A stretch of 64,000 nt of DNA from Plastoroseomonas arctica (lineage in GTDB: Bacteria; Pseudomonadota; Alphaproteobacteria; Acetobacterales; Acetobacteraceae). The translations under genes and the position numbers were made by a program. Shown one piece after another: positions 9,026-19,000 of this stretch. A model generated the notes under the pieces. It was not told the DNA's origin. It saw only the letters and a program-made list of their open reading frames with translations, and made no database searches. Location of the stretch: assembly GCF_018128965.1 (NCBI RefSeq), contig NZ_JAAEDH010000009.1, positions 98,178 to 162,177 on the forward strand. Reading direction: 5' to 3'. Each line of letters begins with the position of its first letter. The first letter of the stretch is position 1.

Positions 9026-10330
9026 TCACCGCGCGAGGAGATACTCCGGCAATCCCGTCACCAGCGTGACCGGGAACAGGGTGATGAGCACCACCGTCAC
9101 CACCAGCATCATGAAGAAGGGCAGCGACGCCATTGCAACCTCACCCTGTTCTCGTCCGGTCATGGTCTGCATCACGAACAGGTTGAACCCCACCGGCGGC
9201 GTGATCTCCGCGATCTCGACGAGCAGCACGATGAAGATGCCGAACCAAACCAGGTCGAACCCCGCCGCCTGGATCATCGGCACCACGATCGAGGTGGTGA
9301 GCACGATCATCGATACCCCGTCGAGCGCCGTACCGAGGACCACATAGACCAGCGTCAGGATCGCGATGATGCCGTAGGGCCCGAGGTTCAGCGCGCGCAC
9401 GCCCTCGGCGAGTGCCGCCGGGATGCCGGTCAGCGCCATCGCCTTGGTGAGGAAGGCGGCACCGGCGAGGATGAACATGATCATGCACGACAGCCGCGTC
9501 GCACCCTTGAGGCTCTCGTAGAAGCTTTCCCAGGTGAGCGTGCGGGTCACGGCGGCGAGCACCAGCGAACCGAGCACGCCGAATCCAGCCGCCTCCGTGG
9601 CGGTCGCGACATTCACGAACATCGACCCGATGGTCGCGATGATCAGCAGCGCGCAGGGGATCAGCTGGACCGAGACGCGGAGCTTCTCGGAGAAATTCAG
9701 CCGCGGTTCGGCCTTGGGCTGCTTCGACGGGTTGAGCAGCGCCCACACCACGATATAGGCGGAGAACAGCACCATCACGAGAAGGCCCGGCAGGCAGCCC
9801 GCGATGAACACCCGCACGATGGAGACCTGCGCGGCGACCGCATAGACCACCATGATGATCGAGGGCGGGATCAGGATGCCCAGCGTGCCGGCGGTGGCCA
9901 GTGACCCGATGGCGACGCCCTCGTCATAGCCGCGCCGGCGCAGCTCCGGCAGCGCGATCTTGGACACCGTGGCGCAGGTGGCGGCGGAGGAACCCGAGAC
10001 GGACCCGAAAATGCCGCAGGCGAGAATGTTCACATGCAGCAGCCGGCCAGGCAGCCAGCGCACCCAGGGCGCGAGGCCATTGAACAATTCTTCCGACAGC
10101 TTGGTGCGGAACAGGATCTCGCCCATCCAGACGAACATGGGCAGAGCGGCGAGGGTCCAGGACCCGCTCGACTCCCACATCGCCGAAGCGAGGAACAATC
10201 CCGGCGAGGGATGCACCGCGGTCATCGCGACGAACCCCACCGCGGCCAAGCTCATCGAGATCCACAGGCCCGCGCCGAGGAAGAAGCACAGCAGCACCAG
10301 CAGAAGCATCGCAAACGTCAGCAGGTCCAC
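9026..10330 (-). CDS. dctM: TRAP transporter large permease (DctM family)
   Basis: 434 residues, all hydrophobic helices. DctM landmarks: PMFVWMGEILFRT, the GSVSGSSAATCATVSKIALPELRRRGYD block, GTLGILIPPSIIMVVYA, and the second-half repeat ending EIAEITPPVGFNLFVMQ. This subunit catalyses sodium-driven uptake of organic acids handed over by the DctP binding protein. The start is a GTG at 10330, five bases after the dctQ stop, with GGAGG nine bases upstream; an in-frame ATG at 10384 would lie inside dctQ and add non-homologous residues. The substrate is unknown. Confidence 0.9.
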   Translation of the reverse strand: MDLLTFAMLLLVLLCFFLGAGLWISMSLAAVGFVAMTAVHPSPGLFLASAMWESSGSWTLAALPMFVWMGEILFRTKLSEELFNGLAPWVRWLPGRLLHVNILACGIFGSVSGSSAATCATVSKIALPELRRRGYDEGVAIGSLATAGTLGILIPPSIIMVVYAVAAQVSIVRVFIAGCLPGLLVMVLFSAYIVVWALLNPSKQPKAEPRLNFSEKLRVSVQLIPCALLIIATIGSMFVNVATATEAAGFGVLGSLVLAAVTRTLTWESFYESLKGATRLSCMIMFILAGAAFLTKAMALTGIPAALAEGVRALNLGPYGIIAILTLVYVVLGTALDGVSMIVLTTSIVVPMIQAAGFDLVWFGIFIVLLVEIAEITPPVGFNLFVMQTMTGREQGEVAMASLPFFMMLVVTVVLITLFPVTLVTGLPEYLLAR

Positions 10331-10334
10331 GCCG

Positions 10335-10868
10335 TCAAACCTCCGCCGAGAAATCGCCGCGCGCCGCGCGCTCGGCGGCCGCACGCACGTATTCCGGCTC
10401 GTGGCCCATCAAGACCGAGATGAATTCGTCGATCACGGCGATCAGCAGAAGCCCCCCGCCAACCGGCATGACCAGCTTGGGGATCCACAGCGGGAAGGGC
10501 ACCGTGCCCTGCGCCACCTCCTCGATCTCGTGGCTGAACAGCACGTCCTGAGCGGTCCACCAGGTGATGTAGCCCATCACGGCGATGCCGAGGGCGAGGG
10601 CGAACAGCTCCGCCCAGCGCCGCGCCCCGGTGGGCAGCTTCTCGAGGAACATGCCCACCCGGATCAGCTCGCCGCGCTTGAAGGTCGCGGCGAGGCCCAG
10701 GAACGTCGTGCCGACGCAGAGATAGGCGGAGAGATCATCCGAGCCCGAGAACTGCACCTCGAACTGGCGCAGCGCGATCTGGATCATCATCACCGCGAAG
10801 ATGCCGAACAGCGAGGCCGCCGCGAGGCCCGCGCTCAGGGCGTAGAGCGCATCGAGCGCGCGGCGCAT
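10335..10868 (-). CDS. dctQ: TRAP transporter small permease (DctQ family)
   Basis: 177 residues with four predicted membrane segments (around residues 12-32, 48-65, 88-108 and 132-152). It has the DctQ pattern of an early IALRQFEVQFSGSDDLSAYL loop and an ELIRVGMFLEKLP amphipathic segment. DctQ binds DctM and is needed for transport. Its ATG is one base after the dctP stop, so translation is probably coupled to dctP. Confidence 0.88.
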   Translation of the reverse strand: MRRALDALYALSAGLAAASLFGIFAVMMIQIALRQFEVQFSGSDDLSAYLCVGTTFLGLAATFKRGELIRVGMFLEKLPTGARRWAELFALALGIAVMGYITWWTAQDVLFSHEIEEVAQGTVPFPLWIPKLVMPVGGGLLLIAVIDEFISVLMGHEPEYVRAAAERAARGDFSAEV

Positions 10869-10869
10869 C

Positions 10870-11850
10870 TTACGCGCGATACGCGTCGATCAGCCGGCGT
10901 CCGTCATCGCCGGCGCGGGCGATCCACTCGTCGGTCATCGTCGCGCTGATGCGCAGCAGACCCGCGAGCATCTCCGGCGAGGGCTCGACGATGGTCATGC
11001 CGCGTTCGGCCAGCGTGCGCTCGGTGCCGTCCTGGGCTTCCTTCTGCATCTCGTAGCCGCGGGTCTCGGCCCGCGCGGCGGCCGCCATCATCAGGGCGCG
11101 CAGATCCTCGGGCAGCGCCATGAAGTCGCGGCGGCTGACGAAAACCGCGTTCTTGGTCATCGTGAAGCCCAGTGGCGAGAACACCCGCGCATAGTCCCAG
11201 GCCGAGGTGTCCACGCCCGTGGCGGCGGAGGTGATCTGCGCCTGCACGATCCCGGTCGCGAAGGCCTGCGCCAGCTCGGCCGACTGCACCAGCGTCGGGT
11301 TGGCGCCGATCAGCGTGGCGAAGCGGTTGGTCGTCGGGCTGAAGGTGCGGAAGCGCGAGCCGCGCAGCTGCTCGAGCGTGGCCACCGGCGTCTGAGTGTA
11401 CAGGCCCGAGCGCGGCCAGGGCACCATATAGAGCAGCTGCATGCCCTGCCGCTGCAGCCGCGCCTCGATATAGGGCTTCTGCAGGTCGGACAGCTTCTTC
11501 GCCTGCGCCTGGGTGACGACCAGCTGCGGGATCGCGTCGGCGTCGAAGAAAGGGTCCTCGTTGGCGTAGGCGGTCAACAGGATCTCGCCCAGCTGCACCT
11601 GGCCGGTCTGCACGCCGCGCTTGATCTGCGGCATCGGCAGCAGCGCGGCGTTGGAGTGCAGCTGCACCGCGAAACGCCCGCCGCTGCCGGCCTGCACCTC
11701 GTCGAGAAAGGCGCGGATGTTGCGCGTGTGGAAATTGCCGTCCGGGTAGGGCGTGGCCATCTGCCAGCGCGCCTGGGCGGCCGCACCGCGGGGCGCGAGA
11801 AACGGGGCCGCCAGCGCGGCGGCGAGCAGGGAACGCCTCGGGGTGGTCAT
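10870..11850 (-). CDS. dctP: TRAP transporter periplasmic solute-binding protein (DctP family)
   Basis: 326 residues. The signal peptide contains a PRRSLLAAALAAPFL segment, so Sec or Tat export are both possible. The mature domain follows the DctP fold: RWQMATPYPDGNFHT near the start, RGVQTGQVQLGE, WPRSGLYTQTPV and the LRGSRFRTFSPTTN ligand-arginine region. It captures the substrate in the periplasm for DctQM. ATG at 11850 was chosen, with GAGGAG upstream; the codon before it is TTG. It heads the dctPQM operon; the 166 bases upstream to the P450 stop hold no other gene. Confidence 0.9.
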   Translation of the reverse strand: MTTPRRSLLAAALAAPFLAPRGAAAQARWQMATPYPDGNFHTRNIRAFLDEVQAGSGGRFAVQLHSNAALLPMPQIKRGVQTGQVQLGEILLTAYANEDPFFDADAIPQLVVTQAQAKKLSDLQKPYIEARLQRQGMQLLYMVPWPRSGLYTQTPVATLEQLRGSRFRTFSPTTNRFATLIGANPTLVQSAELAQAFATGIVQAQITSAATGVDTSAWDYARVFSPLGFTMTKNAVFVSRRDFMALPEDLRALMMAAAARAETRGYEMQKEAQDGTERTLAERGMTIVEPSPEMLAGLLRISATMTDEWIARAGDDGRRLIDAYRA

Positions 11851-12016
11851 CAACCTGTCTCCTCAATCGGCGCCAGGGACGCCGTGCAGCTCAGGGCCCG
11901 AGTAACGCGCGCGGGAGCGGGGGGCGCAAGTGCCTAATCCCTGGGCGCGGGCGCCGGAAAGTTGAAATTGCTTGCGCGGCGGGCGTTGTCTGCCCTGGCC
12001 GTGGTCACCCGGTGGT

Positions 12017-13360
12017 TCAGCCGCCGCGCGGGGTGAGCAGCAGGCGCATGCCGGCCGCGGGGCGCAGCGTCAGCCGGGCGCGCGGCCGGGGCACGAAGCC
12101 AGGCGCCGGCGCGATGGAGAAGCGGCGCAACAGCACGGCCAGGAAGGTCAGCATCTCGGCCATGCCGAAGGCGGCGCCCGCGCAGACCCGCGGCCCCAGG
12201 CCGAAGGGCAGCCAGGTGAATTTCGGCTGCAGCCTGGCCGCCTCGGGCGAGAACCGCTCCGGCCGGAAGCTGTGCGGCGCCTCCCACCAGGCGCTGTGGC
12301 GATGGATCAGCCAGGGCACGGCGAGGACGAAGCTGCCCTTGGGCACCTCCCACCGCCGGATGCGCCCGGGCGCCAGCGCCTCGCGCGACAGCACCGGCAC
12401 CGGCGGGTAAAGGCGCATCGCCTCGTAAAGGACCATACGCGCGTAGGGCAGCGCGGCTAGGGCCGCGACGTCCGGGGCACGCGGCGGCAACCGGTCGATC
12501 TCCGCCAGCACCTGCGCCCGCGCTTCCGCATGCGTCGCGAGCAGCCACAACGTCCAGGTCAGGGCATTGGCGGCAGTCTCGCTGCCGGCGAGCAGCATCA
12601 TGGCGGTCTCGTTGACCAGCGCCTCGGCGCTGTCGCCGGCGGCGGTGCGCAGCGCCTCCATCACCGGCGTCGGCGTCCCGACATTCTCCAGCGCCTGGCC
12701 GACCATGGCGCGTAGCGCCGCGGCGTGGGTGCGCGCCCGGAGCCCCTGGCCGCGCCCGAACAGCGCCGGCAGCCCGAGCAGCCCGATCACGTCCAGATGC
12801 TCGGCGGCCTGCTGGTAGAGGGTGAAGCGCGCCGCCAGCGCGTTCGCCGCCGCGGGCGGTGAAGCGCCGCCGAACAGGGCCAGCATCATCACCCGCGCGG
12901 TCGCCGCGGCGAGCGGGGCGCCGATCTCGACCTCCGCCGGTCCCGAAGCCAGCACCTCGACGAGCTCCTCGGCGGCGGTGGCGAAATGCGCCTCGAAGGC
13001 CGCGAGCCCCGCGATGTGCAGGGCGGGCGCGATGGCCGCGCGGCGCTGCTCCCAGACCGCGCCGTGGTTGATGAACAGGCTGTCGCCGATCACCGGCTCC
13101 AGCGCGCGCACCATCGACGTGCTCTTGGCCTGGTAGGTCTCGTGCCTGAGCACAAAGATGTCGCGCACCACGTCCGGGTGGTTCGCGACCAGCAGCAGCC
13201 GTCGCGGCAGGCGCAGGGTGAAGACCTCGCGCCGATAGGCTTCCTCGGGGAAGGCGGAGAGGATGTCGCCGCGGGCGCGCAGCAGCCCGAGCAGCCCTGC
13301 GGCGGCGCGCCTGGGTATGCGGGGCATGGGGGGAAGTTCATCGGGCTTCGCGTCAGCCAT
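12017..13360 (-). CDS. Cytochrome P450
   Basis: 447 residues, soluble bacterial size. The oxygen-binding I-helix motif is MLLAGSETAANAL, the K-helix ExxR is YEAMR followed by LYPPVPVLSREAL, and the heme loop is PFGLGPRVCAG with the ligand at about C393. The overall pattern (FRPERF, IHRHSAWWEAP) resembles CYP families that hydroxylate hydrophobic chains, but the substrate is not predictable and no redox partner gene is adjacent. The ATG at 13360 begins MADAKPDELPPMPRIP; a much longer in-frame reading upstream overlaps the OmpA-type gene on the other strand and looks spurious. Confidence 0.9.
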   Translation of the reverse strand: MADAKPDELPPMPRIPRRAAAGLLGLLRARGDILSAFPEEAYRREVFTLRLPRRLLLVANHPDVVRDIFVLRHETYQAKSTSMVRALEPVIGDSLFINHGAVWEQRRAAIAPALHIAGLAAFEAHFATAAEELVEVLASGPAEVEIGAPLAAATARVMMLALFGGASPPAAANALAARFTLYQQAAEHLDVIGLLGLPALFGRGQGLRARTHAAALRAMVGQALENVGTPTPVMEALRTAAGDSAEALVNETAMMLLAGSETAANALTWTLWLLATHAEARAQVLAEIDRLPPRAPDVAALAALPYARMVLYEAMRLYPPVPVLSREALAPGRIRRWEVPKGSFVLAVPWLIHRHSAWWEAPHSFRPERFSPEAARLQPKFTWLPFGLGPRVCAGAAFGMAEMLTFLAVLLRRFSIAPAPGFVPRPRARLTLRPAAGMRLLLTPRGG

Positions 13361-13492
13361 GGCCTTTCCTACCGGCGAAGCGGCCCCCGGCCAAACCCGT
13401 GCGCGCGCCAACGTCAGCGGCCTGTCACCGTTTCGACCGTTGCGGCTAAGGAAGGGTTTATGCGATGGTGAGGGGGAGCGGAGGATTCCCAC

Positions 13493-14086
13493 ATGACCAA
13501 ATTTCCTGCCCTGATGGTGGCCATGCTGAGCGTGCCGGCGCTGCTGTCGCCTGCCATCGCCCAGCCCGCCGCCTCGCCCGACCCGCTGGTGGGTCGCATC
13601 ATCGACCAGCTCACCCCGGGCAGCACGCGCGGCATCCGGGTGCCCCAGCAGGAGGTCACCCAGCCGGGCCAGCCGCTGCCGCGTGCGCGGCAACCCGACG
13701 CGCCCATCCGCGCCGACACCACCGCGCCGGCCGGCACGCCCGCCCTGTCCGTGCTGGTGAACTTCGCCTCCGGCTCGGCCACGCTGACCTCGGCGGCCGA
13801 GCGCGCGCTCGCCCCGGTGGGCCAGGCGCTCGCCTCCGCCGCACTGTCGAATTTCCGGTTCCGCATCGAGGGCCACACCGACACCACCGGCGACGCGGCC
13901 GGCAACCAGCAGCTCTCAGAGAGGCGCGCCGCCGCGGTTCGCGACTTCCTGGTCCAGCGCTACGGCGTCAACCCGAGCCGCCTGGAGGTTGTGGGCTTGG
14001 GTGAGACGAATCTCCTGGTCCGCACTGGGTCGCAGGTGTCGGAAGTGCGCAATCGGCGCGTTCAGGTTCTCAACATCGGCAGCTAA
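13493..14086 (+). CDS. OmpA-family periplasmic peptidoglycan-binding protein (first copy)
   Basis: 197 residues. A Sec signal peptide (cut near AIAQ, residue 24) is followed by a short segment with GSTRGIRVP, a Pro/Ala linker, and a C-terminal OmpA/MotB-type domain (LVNFASGSATLT, FRFRIEGHTDTTGDAAGNQQLSERRAAAVRDFLV, RNRRVQVLN). This domain normally binds diaminopimelate of peptidoglycan. There is no membrane barrel, so it is a soluble periplasmic or loosely anchored protein. GGAGG lies eight bases upstream of the ATG. It precedes tpsB and is clearly paralogous to the OmpA protein at 38859-39515. Confidence 0.85.
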   Translation: MTKFPALMVAMLSVPALLSPAIAQPAASPDPLVGRIIDQLTPGSTRGIRVPQQEVTQPGQPLPRARQPDAPIRADTTAPAGTPALSVLVNFASGSATLTSAAERALAPVGQALASAALSNFRFRIEGHTDTTGDAAGNQQLSERRAAAVRDFLVQRYGVNPSRLEVVGLGETNLLVRTGSQVSEVRNRRVQVLNIGS

Positions 14087-14091
14087 GGCGC

Positions 14092-14110
14092 GGACGGCGC
14101 TTCGCCGTCC
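14092..14110 (+). terminator. Stem-loop after the first OmpA gene
   Basis: A perfect 8-bp stem GGACGGCG/CGCCGTCC with a CTT loop, five bases after the OmpA stop. No long T-tract follows, so it may terminate weakly or stabilise the 3' end of the transcript before tpsB. Confidence 0.5.
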
Positions 14111-14191
14111 CTTGCTGAAGGTTCTCGCCAAGTCGAGCGTCGGCTGCCCCATGGGTTAGCCAATGTCTCGCGGCGCGGGACCTTCGTGGGA

Positions 14192-14219
14192 TTTTCACTT
14201 TTTACCGATGCTGTTAAAT
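14192..14219 (+). promoter_or_regulatory. Possible sigma70-type promoter for the tps operon
   Basis: The bases just before tpsB are strikingly AT-rich against GC-rich surroundings. A TTTTCA (14192-14197) and TTAAAT (14214-14219) pair with a 16-base spacer gives four of six matches at each box. An alternative pair starts with TTTACC at 14201. Confidence 0.3.
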
Positions 14220-14257
14220 GTTACTTAAAGGGTGCGTTCAGGGGAACTTTCGCGTTC

Positions 14258-15997
14258 ATGGCTGGTTTGCGAAGCTGCCGACTCTGTGCTGGCGCCACCT
14301 TCGCGCTCCTCGCATGGACCGCTGAAGCCCAGATTGCCCCGCCGGTCCCCCCGACCCGCAGCATCGAGGAACTGACCCCGCGCGAAACGCCGCGCCTGGG
14401 GCCGCGTATCGAACCTGCCCCGCCCGAAGCGCAACGCGGTCCTGGCGAGGGTCGCCGGGTGACGATCGCCCGGGTCGCCATCCTGGGGAACACCGTCCTC
14501 AGCGCGGACGCGCTGCGCCCGCTGGTCACGCCGCTCGAGGGACAGAACGTCACGCTCGCTCGTGTGGAACAGGCGCGCCTCGCCATCGTCACCGCGTATC
14601 GCAACGCCGGCTATGCCTTCGTTACAGTGGCGGCCGCACTCGCCCCCTCGGGTCCCGACCAGTCCGACCTGCAGCTCTCGGTCACCGAGGGCTATGTCGC
14701 CGAGGTCCGGCTGGAGGGCGATATCGGCCCGGCCGGCACCCAGGTGCTACGTTTCCTCAACGGGGCAACCGAACAGCGCCCGGTGCGGGTGGAAACGCTT
14801 GAGCGCGCCCTGCTGCTCGCCTCCGACGTGCCCGGCGTCACGGTGCGCGGGCTGCTGCAGCCAGTCCAGGGCGAGCCCGGCGCGCTGCGCCTAGTGGCCC
14901 AGGTTAGCCGCCGCCCCATCACCGGCTACGCCACCGTCGACAATCGCGCCTACCGGCTGACCGGCCCGTTCCAGGCGCTCGCAGTACTGAACGCCAACTC
15001 CTTCACCGAATTCGGCGAGCGGACCGAGGTCTCGACCTTCCTGGCCGAGCGCGAGTCGCAGTATTTCGGCCAGGCGGCGTTCGAGACCTTCCTCGGCGGG
15101 TCAGGGCTGCGCATGCGGCTCTATGCCGGCACCGGCGTCACCCGGCCGGTTGGCGAGCTGGAAAGCGTCGGCTTCACCGCCACCACCCAGGTCGGCGGCT
15201 TCAGCCTGTCCTACCCGATCATCCGCTCGCGCCCGCTGAACCTCACCGCCGTGGGTCAGTTCGACATCTACAACGCGGTGATCGAGAACGAGATCAACGG
15301 CAATTCCACCCGCGTGGCGCGCGACGAGATCCGCGCCTATCGCGGCGGCGTGGATCTGCAGTTCAGCGACACGGCGTTCGGCCTGCTGCCGCTCTCGATC
15401 AACCTCGGGACGGTGCGCGTCAGCCAGGGGACCAACCGGTTCGGCGCCAGCCGCAACGACGCGCTCGACGTTTCCCGCCAATCGAGTGTGTTCAACTTTT
15501 TGAAAGTGGCCGGCGAGTTTCAGCGCACGCAGCCGCTTTTCGCGCCCTTCAACGACACCATGATCAACATCCAGGGGCTTGTGTCCGGGCAGTTTACGAA
15601 TGATATCCTGCCGTCCGCGGAACGCTTTTTCCTCGGCGGAAATCGGCTGCTGCGTGGCTACTACGTGGGCCAGGCAGCGGGGGACCGCGGCTACGGCTAT
15701 GCGCTCGAACTGCAGTTGGATACGGCCTGGGACGTGCCGCTGACCCCCTTCCCCGGGAGCGGCCGCGCGACCAGCCAGTTCTACGTCTTCCAGGACTACG
15801 GACGCGTCACCCAGAACCTCGCCTCCGACCGCGACGTCAAGGCGGTGAGCTATGGTGGCGGCGTCCGCACGGTGATCAGTGAGACTGTTGGCATCGATCT
15901 CGAATTCACCCGGCGCCTCACGCGGCGGATCGACGGCGAGAACTCCGAACCGCTTCGCAGCGACTACGTCTATATCCGCACTTCCGTGAGGTTCTGA
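14258..15997 (+). CDS. TpsB outer-membrane transporter (ShlB/FhaC/HecB family)
   Basis: About 579 residues. After a signal peptide (to about AEAQ, residue 24) come a Pro-rich helix segment, POTRA-type repeats (VTIARVAILGNTVLSADAL onward, and LQLSVTEGYVAEVRLEGDIG), then a long beta-barrel ending in an aromatic C-terminal residue (SVRF). The signature region FFLGGNRLLRGYYVGQAAGDRGYGY corresponds to the conserved L6/RGY motif of TpsB pores. It should secrete the adjacent TpsA exoprotein across the outer membrane. ATG 14258 is preferred because it begins the signal peptide; a GTG at 14186 would add 24 residues. The tpsA gene starts three bases after its stop. Confidence 0.9.
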   Translation: MAGLRSCRLCAGATFALLAWTAEAQIAPPVPPTRSIEELTPRETPRLGPRIEPAPPEAQRGPGEGRRVTIARVAILGNTVLSADALRPLVTPLEGQNVTLARVEQARLAIVTAYRNAGYAFVTVAAALAPSGPDQSDLQLSVTEGYVAEVRLEGDIGPAGTQVLRFLNGATEQRPVRVETLERALLLASDVPGVTVRGLLQPVQGEPGALRLVAQVSRRPITGYATVDNRAYRLTGPFQALAVLNANSFTEFGERTEVSTFLAERESQYFGQAAFETFLGGSGLRMRLYAGTGVTRPVGELESVGFTATTQVGGFSLSYPIIRSRPLNLTAVGQFDIYNAVIENEINGNSTRVARDEIRAYRGGVDLQFSDTAFGLLPLSINLGTVRVSQGTNRFGASRNDALDVSRQSSVFNFLKVAGEFQRTQPLFAPFNDTMINIQGLVSGQFTNDILPSAERFFLGGNRLLRGYYVGQAAGDRGYGYALELQLDTAWDVPLTPFPGSGRATSQFYVFQDYGRVTQNLASDRDVKAVSYGGGVRTVISETVGIDLEFTRRLTRRIDGENSEPLRSDYVYIRTSVRF

Positions 15998-16000
15998 TCC

Positions 16001-19000
16001 ATGGCCCAGCGCGCTGCCCCCCGGCCGCTTGCCTCTGCTTCCCTGCGCAACACCCCACAGACTGGTCCCGTCGCAGCATCGCGCGGCTGGCTGCTGCGCA
16101 CGACCGCTTTGTTGCCGGTGGCGTTGGCAAGCTTCGCCGCCCAGGCGCAGGCGCCGACCGGCGGGCAGGTGGTGGCCGGGCAGGCCGGCATCGCGCAGTC
16201 CGGCACCCGCACCACCATCACGCAGAGCACCGACCGCGCCGCGATCAACTGGCAGGGGTTCTCGGTGGGTGCGGGGAATACGGTGCAGTTCCAGCAGCCG
16301 GGGGCCGGCAGCTGGACGCTGAACCGCGTCGTCGGGCCCGATCCCTCCGTCATCGCCGGGCGGATCACTGCCAATGGTGGCGTGGCCCTGGTCAACCAGT
16401 CGGGCATCGTGTTCGCGCGCGGGGCGCAGGTCGATGTCGGGTCGCTGATCGCGACGGCGCCGGGCATCACCAACGAAAATTTCATGGCCGGGCGCATGCG
16501 CTTCGACCAGCCGGCGAACCCGGGCGCGCAGGTGCGCAACGATGGCCGCATCACCGTCATGGATCGCGGGATCGCGGTGCTCGCAGGGCCGCGCGTCACC
16601 AATACCGGCGAGATCCGCGCCCGGCTGGGGCGCGTCGTGCTCGCGGGGGCTGAGGCCTTCACGCTCGACCTCGCGGGCGACGGGCTGATCAGCATCGACA
16701 TCACCCAGGCGGTGCGCGGCGGTGGTGCGGGTGTCGTCACCAATGAGGGCCTGATCGAGGCCAATGGCGGCTCCGTGCTGCTGACCGCCGCGGCGGCTGG
16801 CGATCTGGTCGAGGGGTTGGTACGCAACACCGGCACCATCCGCGCCAATACCGAGGCCGGGCAGGCCGGCCAGGTGGCGCTGCGTGGTACCGGCGGCGGC
16901 GTGGATGTGACCGGGCGGATCGAGGCCACGGGTGCGGCCGGCCAGCGAGGCGGCGCCATCGCGGCGCAGTCCAATGAGGCGGTGCGCGTCGCCAACGGCG
17001 CCGTGGTCGATGCCTCGGGCGGGGCTGGCGGCGGCACCGTGCTGGTGGGGACCACGGGTGTGGGGCGCAACCAGACCATGGCGCGCAGCACCACGGTGGA
17101 ACGGGGTGCCGTCATCCGGGCCGACGCAACCGTGCTCGGCCAGGGCGGCACCATCGCGATCAATTCCACCGAGGCGACGCTGGTCGAGGGCACGCTTTCG
17201 GCCCGCGGCGGCGCGCAGGGCGGCAATGGCGGCTTCGTCGAGATCTCCGGCCAGGGGGTCCTGACGATCAACCAGGCGCCGGTCGACGTGACGGCGACGA
17301 ACGGGGCCATGGGCTCCATCCTGCTCGACCCGCAGCGCATCAGGATCACCAATGCGGCCGCCGGCGGCTCCGACACGGTCGCGCCGGGCGCCCCGGCGGC
17401 CGGCGGCACGGTCAGCGCGGTGACCGCGCCCGACACCGGCGCGGTGCTGGTGCGCACGGCCGACATCGCGGCGGTGACGGGCAACCTGATCCTCGAAGCC
17501 ACGCTCGGCATCACGGTCGAGGCGGCGGTGACCAAGCTCGCCGGTGACCTGACGCTGAACACGCTGGCCGCGGCCGGGACCGCCGGGCTGACGGGGATCG
17601 AGATCGGCGCGGGCATTTCGCTCACCGCCGGCAGCTTCGCGGCCAATACGGCGGGCGCCTTCACCATCGCGGCCTCGGGCGTGGCGCTCAATGGCGGCTT
17701 CGTCAGCACCGGCGGCAGCGTCGCTGCGGGCGGCAGCGCGTCGGTGACGGCGACCGGCGCGGCAAGCTTCGGCGGCGGGCTCTCGGGCGCGACCAGCGTC
17801 ACGGTCACGGCGGGGTCGATCACCCAGACGGCCGGCAGCATCACGGCCAATGCGGGCGGCGGCGCGGTCAACCTCAACAGCGCCGGCGCCATCGCGCAAT
17901 CCGGCGGCGGTTCCATCGCGGCCGGCACGCTGACCGTGCGCGGGACGGCGGGCGGCACGACCTCAGCTGGCACCCTCAACCTCAACCGCACCACCAACGC
18001 CATCGCCACGCTCAACGCCCTGACCGCCGGCGCCCTGAACGTGGCGAGCGGCGGCCCCACCCTCACCGTCGCGCAGGCGGTCAGCATTAGCTCCGGCCTC
18101 GTGAGCATCACCGCCAACAGCGGCACCAGCCTCAGCATCGGCGGCGCGGTCGGCGGGACGGCCGCGGTCACGCTCGCCGGCGACGCCGTCGCGGTCGGCG
18201 CCAACATCTCCGGCCAGGCCATCACCCTGACCGCAGCCAGCGGCGCCATCACCCAGACGCTTGGCGCGATCAGCGCGAGCGGCGGGGCGGCCAGCCTCAC
18301 CTTGCAGGCCAGCGGCACCATCAGCCAGTCGGGCGGGACCATCACGACCGGCGCGCTGAGCGCGCTGGGTGCGACGGGCGGGGCCAGCAACGCCACCTCC
18401 ATCGCGCTCGGGCAGACCGGCAACGCCATCACCGGCATCACCGTCCTGCAGGCGACCGGTGCGGTCTCCGTCAACGCCGGCGCCGGCGCCGTCTCCTTGG
18501 CCGATGCCAGTTCCAGCACCTCCATCGCGCTCACCGCGACCGGCACGGCGACGCTGACCGGCACCATCGCGGCACCCAGCGTCACCATCACCGCCGGGGC
18601 CATCACGCAGAGCGGCGGCAGCATCACGGCGAATACCGGGGCGGCCACGCTCGCGCTGAACTCCGACGGCGCCATCGCCCAATCCGGCACCAGCAGCATC
18701 GCCGCCGGCACGCTCACCGTGCGCGGCACCGCGGGTGCGGCGACCTCGGCCAGCAGCCTCGACCTCAACCGCAGCACCAACGCAATCGGCACGCTGAACG
18801 CGCTCACCGCGGGCACGCTGAACGTCGCCAGCGGCGGGGCGACGCTCACCATCAACCGTGCGATCAGCAGCACCTCGGGCGCGGTCAGCGTGCTGGGCAA
18901 TTCCGGCACCGACCTCGTGGTCGCGAGCGCGGGCGGCGGCGTCTCCGGCACCGCAAACGTGACGCTGCGCGGCGATTCGATCACCCTCGATGCGGGCGTC

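Noticed and set aside
13361..13876. 172-codon N-terminal extension of the P450
   Set aside because: It overlaps the OmpA gene on the other strand and has no P450 homology; the P450 begins normally at 13360.
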